Source of the DNA: an uncultured Clostridia bacterium
GTDB lineage: Bacteria; Bacillota; Clostridia; Christensenellales; Borkfalkiaceae
Length of the DNA stretch: 21,598 nt
Direction: 5' to 3'
NCBI GenBank assembly: GCA_947630775.1
Contig: CANRIY010000011.1
Span: 1-21,598 of the forward strand
Shown here: in pieces, positions 14,681-21,598 of the stretch
Numbering within the stretch: position 1 is the first letter of the stretch
Layout of the letters: each line of letters starts with the position of its first letter
The notes under the pieces: generated by a model
Told to the model about the DNA's origin: nothing
Databases searched by the model: none
Seen by the model: the letters and a program-made list of their open reading frames with translations, nothing else
Program-made: the position numbers and the translations under genes

Positions 14681-17600
14681 ATGAAAGGAAAAAAGAAAGC
14701 ATTGATCGCACTCTTATCCGCGCTCTGCATGGGTACGGCAGTCATCGGATTTGCCGCCTGCAACGAAGAGGAGCAAACTCCCCATACACACGTTGACGCG
14801 GACCGCAACGGCTACTGTGACGAATGCAACGAGCCGACCCCTCTTCCGAGCTATACCGTGACGTTCGATACGGACGGCGGCAGTGAGCTCCCCAAACAGG
14901 CAGTCGTCGAGGGGCAGAAGATCACAAAGCCCGCCGACCCCGTCAAGGACGGCTACGTCTTCGACGGATGGGTCGACAAGAACGGCGCGGCGTTCGACTT
15001 CGACATGACGGTCGCGTCCGACATCACCGTCTACGCCCGCTGGAAAGAGGCGGCGGCGACGGCAGACAGCTATTTCGACTTTGCAGACGTTGACGGCGGC
15101 GTGGCGATCTCCGCAAAGACGGGCGTCACCCTCCCGCAGGACACCGTTCTGCCCGCAACGCATGAGGGCAAGACGGTCGTGGAGATCGCGGAAGAGGGCT
15201 TTGCCTATCAGCCCGCGCTCCGCGGCCTGAAGATCCCCGCGGGCGTCAAAAAGATCGGCACACGCGCCTTCCGCGGATGCAGCGCACTCACCTCGGTCGA
15301 GGCGGAGGGCATCGAGGAGATCGGCTACGGCGCATTCAACTCCACCGCGTGGGACCAGAATCTCACCGCAGGCGAAGTGTATCTCGGAAAGACCTTCTAT
15401 AGATATGCGGGAAGCCTGTTTGCGGACACCAAGGTCACCGTCAAAGACGGGACGGTCGGCATCGCCGCAGGGGCATTCCAGGGGCTCACCCGCCTCGTCG
15501 GCGTCACCCTGCCCGATACCGTCACCAACATCGGTACATATGCGTTCAGCGGAACGGGGCTTCAGTCCGTCACTTTGAACGGGACGACGCCGCCCGCGCT
15601 CGGCGCGAACGCCCTCAGCGGATTCGGCGGCAAGATCTTCGTGCCCGCGGCGGCGGTCGACGGCTACAAGGCGGCGGAGAGCTTTGCGGCATTTGCGGCA
15701 AAGATCTATGCGATCGGCACCGATACGCAGACCTTCACCGTCACCTTCTCGGCAGAGGGTGCGGAAGACGTCCCCGCGGCGCAGAGCGTCAAGGGCTTCG
15801 AAAAGGCGACCCGTCCCGAAACGGATCCCTCCAAGGATCACTATAACTTCGGCGGCTGGTACCTCGACGAGGAATGCACCAAGCCCTATGATTTCGACAG
15901 CGAAGTCACCGAAAACCTCACCCTGTACGCAAAATTCGGCAGGTTCTACGATGTCAACTTCTCGACGGGCGAAGGCGCTTCGACGGTCGAAAGCCAGCAG
16001 GTCGAAGAAGGCAAGACGGTGCAGCGCCCCGCGGCGGATCCCACCAAAGAGGGTTCGGAGTTCGTAGGCTGGTACCGCGACGAAGACTGCACGATGGAGT
16101 TCGACTTCACCGCGCCCATCCACGAAGATACCACCGTGTATGCGAAGTTCCTCGAAAAGGGAACGGACTACACGGGCACGGGCGATTATGAGGGCTGGGT
16201 CATCAAGGACGGCGCACTCGAGAGCTACACGGGCTCCCAGACGGCCATCAAGATCCCCAAGGAACTCACCCGCTTCGACAGCATCACCCAGCTCGTCAAC
16301 GACAGCCGCGGCGGCAAAAACCAGATCGACCTCTTGAAGAAGATCACGTCCATCACGGTGGAGGATGGCAGCACGGCCCTCAAGGTCGAGAACAACACCC
16401 TCATGAGCTACGACGGGACGGTCATCTACTACTGCTTCAAGGCGTCGACCCTCAAATACAACAATGCGGTGAAGATCGCGCCCTATGCCTTCGCGGGCAT
16501 TGCGGCGACGGGCGGCGCAAACTATATGACGCTGTTCGGCTTCTCCGAAAACCTCATCGAGGTCGGCGACTACGCCTTCTACGGCTTCACCGCCCTCAAC
16601 GGCGCATACGACAGCCTCTTCGGTTCGGTGGAGAAAGTCGGTGCCTACGCCTTCTTCGATACCGCCTTTGAGACCATCTACTGCAACGCGAAGACGGTCG
16701 GCGAGAGCGCCTTCGAAGTGAACGGCAATATCGCACAGCAGTACACGAAGATCAAGGAGATCCGTCTGCCCAACATCGTCACGATCGCAGACAAGGCCTT
16801 CAAGACCACGGTTTCGAGCGCCAACAGCGCCAAGGGCGGGCTCAAAAAGGTCGTCATCGGCCCCAACTGCACGACGATCGGCATCAACGCCTTCGATTGG
16901 AACAGCTATGTTTGCAGCCTCGACATCATCCTTCAAGGCAATAAACTTCCCACCATCGCGAACGCCTCGTTCGGGCAGGGCAGCAACGAAAATCAATACG
17001 GCACCCATCGCTATGTGTATGTGAAGCAGTCCTTGCTCGAGAGCGCAAAGCACGAGAACAGCTATCTCGGCTATTATCTCGGCTTCTTCACCGAGGACGG
17101 CTGGGGACTCCGCGAGGACGGTACCTTCGCCTTCTACGAGGGCGACATGACGTCCGTCACCATGCCTGCAACGGTCAAAACTCTCGACAGCATTCTCGAC
17201 ATCTTCTCCACAACGGCGAACCTCGAAAAATGCACATCCTTCAACGTCGCGGCAGAGAACGATGCCTTCAAGATGCAGGACGGCGCCCTTGTCTCCAAGG
17301 ACGGGAAGACCCTCTACGGCTACTTCGGCGGCGGCACGGGGAACTTTGCGGAAGTCACCGAGATCAAGCCCTATGCCTTCTACAACAAACTGCAATCGGG
17401 CGCGACGGTGAGCTTCGGCACCCCCGAAACCGTCGGCGAATATGCCTTCTATGGCTGTGCGGGTCTCACGGGCTTCACGCCGTTCGAGAACATCTCCGCC
17501 GTTGCGGCGCACGCTTTCGAAAAGAGCGGCCTCACTTCCGCTACTTTGAAGAACGCTGCCCTCACGGAGATCGGCGCAAATGCGTTTGCGGGCTGCGCAA

Positions 17601-20600
17601 ACCTCAAACTCTATGTGAAGCTCCTCACTCCGCCCACCCTTGCCGCAAAGGCAGTGGACGCGACCTGCGAACTCTACGTTCCCGAAGAGATCGTGGATAC
17701 CTACAAGGCGGCATGGACTTCCTATGCAGAGCAGGTCAAGGCGGATACCGCAACCCATGTCTACACCGTCACCTTCGATACGGATACCGAAAACGGCGGC
17801 AGTGAAGTTGCGAGCCAAAAGTATCTCACGGGCGGCAAGGTGGTAAGACCCGAGACCGATCCGACAAAGACGGGCTACTACTTCGACGGCTGGTACACCA
17901 AGAACGGCGACGGCGGCGACTGGGGCACGGAGTACAACTTCGAGACTTCGAACGTGACGGCAGACGTCACCGTCTATGCGAAGTGGACGAAGGGCGTCAC
18001 CGTCACCTATTCGACGGGCGAGAGCGGCGCGGAAGTTGCAAGCGAAATGGTCTATCCCGGAAAGGCTCCGACGAAGCCCGAAGATCCCAAGTGGTCGTCG
18101 CACGTCTTTGGCGGCTGGTATAAGGATCAGGCTTGCTCCGACGGGCAGGAATTCGACTTCACAAAGGATACGATCTCCGAGGATACCACCCTCTACGCGA
18201 AGTGGGAGAGCGGCAAGAGAGTCGTCTTCTCCACGGGCGACGGCGGCTCCGAAGTCGATGAGCAGGCAGTGCTCCCGGGCGAAAAAGTCACCCGTCCCGC
18301 AGAGGACCCGACCCGTCCCGGTTACAAGTTCGTCGACTGGTACACCAAAGACGGCACCGACGGCGACTGGGGCGAAGTCTTCAACTTCGAGACCTACGAA
18401 ATGGGCAATACCGATCTCACGATCTATGCGAAGTGGGAAGAGGACTTCTGGCAGGTCGACGAAGACGGCAAACTCACCAACTACTACGGCCCGACCGAAA
18501 CGGTCGTTCTTCCCGCAACGGTCAAGTCGATCGATAAGATCCTCGACATCTTCGGCACCGCGGCCAAGCTCGCAAAGTGCACATCCTTCACGGTGGCAGA
18601 AGAGAGCACGTCCTTCAAGATGCAAAACGGCGCACTCCTCTCCTACGACGGCACGACGCTCTATGCCTTCTTCGGCGATGAAGCTGCCGAGCTCGCATGG
18701 GCGGACGTCACCGCGATCGGCGAATACGCCTTCTACGGACACCTTGCGACCGCCAAGACGCTCTCCTTCTCGAAGGATCTCGCCACTGTCGGCAAGGGCG
18801 CATTCGAGAGCTGTGCGGGCATGACCGATTTCACCCCGTTCGAGAACGTAACGACCATCGGCAAAGACGCCTTCAAGTCCACCAAACTCGTCGATATCGT
18901 CTGGAATGCCACGACAATTTCGGCGTCGTTTGCAAGCATCACAACGCTCCAGACAGTCAAATTCATGAAGGCCACCACGATTGCGGATAACGCTTTCACG
19001 GGCTGCACCGCGATCAAAGAGATCCGTCTCGGCGACAAGATGAAGACGATCGGCAAGGCGGCATTCTACTCGGCAGGCAACGGAAAGCACCGCGTCGACG
19101 TGTACGTCTATGCGACGACGCCTCCTACGCTCTATAAGACGTCGAGCGTCAAGTCCGCAGAGCACCCGTTCGGCGGCGACGGCTCCAAGAACTATGTATA
19201 CTTCCACGTTCCGAGCTCCGCACTCTCAACGTATAAGCAGTCGACGCGCGTTAACTGGAACTGGTATACGGGCACGCACTATTCGGCGATCACCGTCAAT
19301 GTCACCTATCACATGGGTGAGGGCGAAGGCGCGCCCGCGGCTCCTACGGCAGATGTCTATTGGGGCGCGACCTTTGCAGAACCCGCTACCCCGAAGTGGA
19401 AGGGCAAGATCTTCGCCGGTTGGTACACCGACGCCGATTGCTCCGAAGGCCACGAATATACCGCGTTCGGCACTGTTATTAAAGAAGAGTCCCTCGAGCT
19501 CTGGGCGAAGTGGGAAGATAACGGTCTCTGGGTCGAATTCTCGACGGGCGAAGGCGCTTCCACCATCGATTGGCAGGCGGTCCGCTCGGGCGAAAAGGCC
19601 TCCGAGCCCGATGCTCCTACGAAGGCGGGCTATGAGTTCCTCGGCTGGTACACGAAGGACGGCACCGAAACGGGCGACTGGGGCGAACAGTTCAACTTCG
19701 AGAGTGAGATCACGCAGAATACTACGCTCTACGCGAAGTGGGAACAGGGCGCGCTCGTCACCTTCGATTTCAACGGCGGCAACAAGCCGAGCGGCTTCAC
19801 GACGCCTGTGACCGTCAAGAAGGGCGATCACGTTCCTACACCCGCCAAGAACCCGACCCGCAGCGGCTGGACGTTCGAAGGCTGGTGGACGCAGGACGGC
19901 GACGAAACGGGCGAATGGGGCAGACAGTTCAACTTCGAGACAGATACCGTCTCCGAGGATACCACCCTCTACGCGAAGTGGAACCCGTGGGTGCTCGATG
20001 ACGAAGGCTATCTGAAGTCCTATGCGGGCGATAAGACGGGCACCATCGAGATCCCCGCGAATATCAAGCTCAAGGATATCACAGGGCTCCTCGGAACGTC
20101 TGTCAACAGCTTCCCGAAGGATGCGATCACCATCACCGTGGCGGATGGAAATACCGACCTCAAAGTGGTGGGCAGCGCCCTCGTCTCCTACGACGGCAAG
20201 ACGCTCTACTACTACTTCGGAACCGATGCAAGCTACTCGTCCGAGGCCATTGAGACCCTTGCGCCTTACGCGTTTGCCGTGAGTAGCTCGTTCACAGCCA
20301 AGGATACCCTCACGGGCGTCACGCTTACAAAGGTCACGGCGATCCCCGCATACGCATTCTACAACCGCGGCGGGCTCGAAACGCTCTCCTTCGGTACGCT
20401 CACCGAGATCGGATCGAACTCCTTCAGCGGCGCGAAGATCACATCCTACGATCTCTTCAAAGACCTCGCGGCGATCCCCGAACGTGCATTCACGAGCGCG
20501 ATCTTCACAGAAAAAGAGATCACGGTGAATGCCGCAACGATCGGCGAAATGGCGTTCTACAAGGCGGGCTTCACCAAACTCACCCTCGGTGCGAACGTGA

Positions 20601-21448
20601 CGGATATCGGCAGCAACGGCTTCAACGGGCTTGCAAACGGCGCGATCGTCATCTTCAACTGTACCTCTGTTCCCACCATCAACGCGAACTACCCGTTCGG
20701 TCACGGCGATACTTCCGCGTTCAACGGCATCTTCGTCGTGCCGCAGGGCAAAGTGGATACCTACAAGGATAGCGGCAACTTCAAGGCGAAGTACGCGGCC
20801 GCGAAGTACGTCGAGGCGGGCAGCTACGACGAGGTGGACGGCGGCTGGGTCGTCGATAAGAGCGGCAAACTCCTTGCCTACAGCGGCGATCTGGCGACGA
20901 TCGTCATCCCCGCAGAGGTGAAGAGCATGGACAGCATTCTCGATATCTTCGCCGTGGGCAAGAACATCGCGACCTGCAAGAGCCTCACGGTGGCCGCCGA
21001 GAACACGAGCTTCAAGGTCGAGAACGAGATGCTTGTCGATAAGGATACGGGCAAGATCGTCTACATGTACCTCGGCACGACCGCTCCCGAAGACCTCTCG
21101 ACGCTCACCGAGATCAAGCCGTATGCCTTCTACAACAAGACGGCGATCACAGAGGTGACGCTCACTGCAGTGACGAAGATCGGAGACTACGCATTCTACG
21201 GCTGCTCCGCGCTCAAGACGATCACGATCGGCGAGCATGTCACCGAGATCGGCAGCTATGCCTTCGGCAGCATCCCGACGGGCACCACCTGCACCATCAA
21301 CGCGACCACGCCCCCCAAGCTCGGGACCTACGTGTTCAGCACGACGACGAGCAAAGTCACCGTGAAGGTGCCTGCGGCAAGCGTCGATACTTACAAGGCA
21401 GAATCGAGCTGGTCGCTCTACAAGTCGCGCGTTGTTGCGCAGTCCTAA
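14681..21448 (+). CDS. Giant cell-surface lipoprotein with nine B-repeats and six LRR_5 (BspA-like) blocks
   Basis: A 2255-aa surface lipoprotein. AAGGAGG precedes the ATG, 21 bases after the previous gene. The signal ends F-A-A-C27. A H-x-H-V-D-A-D-R-N-G-Y-C-D-E-C motif (36-50) follows. Then the modules alternate: B-repeat 1 (57-121), LRR block 1 (127-345), B2-B3 (351-488), LRR 2-3 (500-1022), B4-B6 (1026-1254), LRR 4 (1255-1535), B7-B9 (1537-1768), LRR 5-6 (1769-2255). B-repeats end in L-Y-A-K-W; LRR units show I-G-x-x-A-F and often close with V-P-x-x-x-V-D-x-Y-K. There is no LPXTG motif or C-terminal membrane segment, so lipidation is the anchor. Such proteins bind glycans or host surfaces; here the operon suggests glucan capture or scaffolding for the amylase. 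No catalytic site is visible. Confidence 0.9.
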   Translation: MKGKKKALIALLSALCMGTAVIGFAACNEEEQTPHTHVDADRNGYCDECNEPTPLPSYTVTFDTDGGSELPKQAVVEGQKITKPADPVKDGYVFDGWVDKNGAAFDFDMTVASDITVYARWKEAAATADSYFDFADVDGGVAISAKTGVTLPQDTVLPATHEGKTVVEIAEEGFAYQPALRGLKIPAGVKKIGTRAFRGCSALTSVEAEGIEEIGYGAFNSTAWDQNLTAGEVYLGKTFYRYAGSLFADTKVTVKDGTVGIAAGAFQGLTRLVGVTLPDTVTNIGTYAFSGTGLQSVTLNGTTPPALGANALSGFGGKIFVPAAAVDGYKAAESFAAFAAKIYAIGTDTQTFTVTFSAEGAEDVPAAQSVKGFEKATRPETDPSKDHYNFGGWYLDEECTKPYDFDSEVTENLTLYAKFGRFYDVNFSTGEGASTVESQQVEEGKTVQRPAADPTKEGSEFVGWYRDEDCTMEFDFTAPIHEDTTVYAKFLEKGTDYTGTGDYEGWVIKDGALESYTGSQTAIKIPKELTRFDSITQLVNDSRGGKNQIDLLKKITSITVEDGSTALKVENNTLMSYDGTVIYYCFKASTLKYNNAVKIAPYAFAGIAATGGANYMTLFGFSENLIEVGDYAFYGFTALNGAYDSLFGSVEKVGAYAFFDTAFETIYCNAKTVGESAFEVNGNIAQQYTKIKEIRLPNIVTIADKAFKTTVSSANSAKGGLKKVVIGPNCTTIGINAFDWNSYVCSLDIILQGNKLPTIANASFGQGSNENQYGTHRYVYVKQSLLESAKHENSYLGYYLGFFTEDGWGLREDGTFAFYEGDMTSVTMPATVKTLDSILDIFSTTANLEKCTSFNVAAENDAFKMQDGALVSKDGKTLYGYFGGGTGNFAEVTEIKPYAFYNKLQSGATVSFGTPETVGEYAFYGCAGLTGFTPFENISAVAAHAFEKSGLTSATLKNAALTEIGANAFAGCANLKLYVKLLTPPTLAAKAVDATCELYVPEEIVDTYKAAWTSYAEQVKADTATHVYTVTFDTDTENGGSEVASQKYLTGGKVVRPETDPTKTGYYFDGWYTKNGDGGDWGTEYNFETSNVTADVTVYAKWTKGVTVTYSTGESGAEVASEMVYPGKAPTKPEDPKWSSHVFGGWYKDQACSDGQEFDFTKDTISEDTTLYAKWESGKRVVFSTGDGGSEVDEQAVLPGEKVTRPAEDPTRPGYKFVDWYTKDGTDGDWGEVFNFETYEMGNTDLTIYAKWEEDFWQVDEDGKLTNYYGPTETVVLPATVKSIDKILDIFGTAAKLAKCTSFTVAEESTSFKMQNGALLSYDGTTLYAFFGDEAAELAWADVTAIGEYAFYGHLATAKTLSFSKDLATVGKGAFESCAGMTDFTPFENVTTIGKDAFKSTKLVDIVWNATTISASFASITTLQTVKFMKATTIADNAFTGCTAIKEIRLGDKMKTIGKAAFYSAGNGKHRVDVYVYATTPPTLYKTSSVKSAEHPFGGDGSKNYVYFHVPSSALSTYKQSTRVNWNWYTGTHYSAITVNVTYHMGEGEGAPAAPTADVYWGATFAEPATPKWKGKIFAGWYTDADCSEGHEYTAFGTVIKEESLELWAKWEDNGLWVEFSTGEGASTIDWQAVRSGEKASEPDAPTKAGYEFLGWYTKDGTETGDWGEQFNFESEITQNTTLYAKWEQGALVTFDFNGGNKPSGFTTPVTVKKGDHVPTPAKNPTRSGWTFEGWWTQDGDETGEWGRQFNFETDTVSEDTTLYAKWNPWVLDDEGYLKSYAGDKTGTIEIPANIKLKDITGLLGTSVNSFPKDAITITVADGNTDLKVVGSALVSYDGKTLYYYFGTDASYSSEAIETLAPYAFAVSSSFTAKDTLTGVTLTKVTAIPAYAFYNRGGLETLSFGTLTEIGSNSFSGAKITSYDLFKDLAAIPERAFTSAIFTEKEITVNAATIGEMAFYKAGFTKLTLGANVTDIGSNGFNGLANGAIVIFNCTSVPTINANYPFGHGDTSAFNGIFVVPQGKVDTYKDSGNFKAKYAAAKYVEAGSYDEVDGGWVVDKSGKLLAYSGDLATIVIPAEVKSMDSILDIFAVGKNIATCKSLTVAAENTSFKVENEMLVDKDTGKIVYMYLGTTAPEDLSTLTEIKPYAFYNKTAITEVTLTAVTKIGDYAFYGCSALKTITIGEHVTEIGSYAFGSIPTGTTCTINATTPPKLGTYVFSTTTSKVTVKVPAASVDTYKAESSWSLYKSRVVAQS
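18174..18205 (+). repeat. Exact 32-bp intragenic repeat, first copy (second at 19950-19981)
   Basis: The end of B-repeat 5 and the end of B-repeat 9 of the giant lipoprotein gene share 32 identical bases in the same frame. Recombination between them would delete about 1.78 kb (592 codons) in frame. Confidence 0.85.
19950..19981 (+). repeat. Exact 32-bp intragenic repeat, second copy
   Basis: Identical to 18174-18205. Another exact pair of 23 bases lies at 15959-15981 and 19538-19560, at the start of B-repeats 3 and 8. Confidence 0.85.
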
Positions 21449-21483
21449 GGAAACCATCCTCCATATCCCTCATTCCTTAACCA

Positions 21484-21598
21484 CCCCCTCCATGGGAGGG
21501 GAACCGAGTTCTCGCCCCCTTCCGAGGGGAGGAGCGGCGTCATTCTCCTCAACAGCCCGATGGGCTGTGAGGGACGCCGCGACAGGAGGCGTGGCCTC
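21484..21598. repeat. Structured GC-rich palindromic element at the window end
   Basis: CCCCTCC/GGAGGGG (21485-21501) and CCCCTTCCGAGGGG form two small hairpins. A larger structure has an outer stem GCGGCGTC (21534-21541) with GACGCCGC (21573-21580) and an inner stem ACAGCCC (21552-21558) with GGGCTGT (21562-21568), then GAGGG. The build resembles the cluster at 1917-2104. No T-run follows, so I cannot call it a terminator of the operon. The element may continue past the window. Confidence 0.6.

Noticed and set aside
14714..19207. A 1497-codon open frame on the minus strand opposite the giant lipoprotein gene, and similar long ones at 19226-21457 and 10878-13388
   Set aside because: They lack ribosome binding sites and recognisable motifs, and are rich in Arg, Ala, Val and Glu runs. 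They arise because GC-rich third positions in the real genes leave few stops in the opposite frame.

Overview
The window looks like a chromosomal segment of an anaerobic, low-motility, Gram-positive gut bacterium, most likely an uncultured member of the Clostridia. The reasons are strong AAGGAGG-type ribosome binding sites, near-perfect sigma-A promoters (TTGACA-N16/17-TATAAT), several Sec/lipobox lipoproteins, a KtrAB potassium system, and large BspA-like/InlB B-repeat surface proteins. The base composition is fairly GC-rich for that class. The exact family cannot be fixed from the sequence alone; Christensenellales-type lineages are a guess.

Layout. 1-360 is gene-free and carries interspersed repeats. 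425-1735 encodes a lipoprotein trypsin-like (HtrA/DegP-type) protease with a PDZ tail, split by one in-frame TAG just before the catalytic serine. 1794-1868 is tRNA-Gly(CCC) with a consensus promoter and a bidirectional terminator. 1917-2104 is a cluster of short palindromic repeats. 2118-2761 (minus) is an AbrB-type antitoxin / PIN toxin pair, with a perfect 10-bp inverted repeat next to its promoter. 2836-3238 holds repeats and a terminator. 3239-6247 (minus) is a very large (1002 aa) solute-binding lipoprotein with no permease genes nearby. 6378-8379 (minus) is the ktrB-ktrA operon. 8587-9474 is a PocR-domain AraC-family regulator. 9633-10574 is a lone tyrosine recombinase. 10890-21448 is the most distinctive part: a 20-bp perfect LacI-type palindrome followed by a tight three-gene operon. 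Its genes are a GH13 amylase/pullulanase-like lipoprotein, a secreted protein of unknown function, and a 2255-residue lipoprotein built from nine InlB-type B-repeats and six LRR_5 blocks. The window ends in another structured repeat.

How the genes could work together. The three-gene operon reads as a cell-surface alpha-glucan (starch/glycogen) acquisition unit. The amylase is lipid-anchored and carries a B-repeat and a CBM41/PUD-like region. The middle protein has a degenerate B-repeat-like segment. The giant protein would be the adhesive or scaffold component. All three have the same AAGGAGG ribosome binding site and sit 11 and 21 bp apart. This functional grouping is inferred from gene order and shared domains, not proven.
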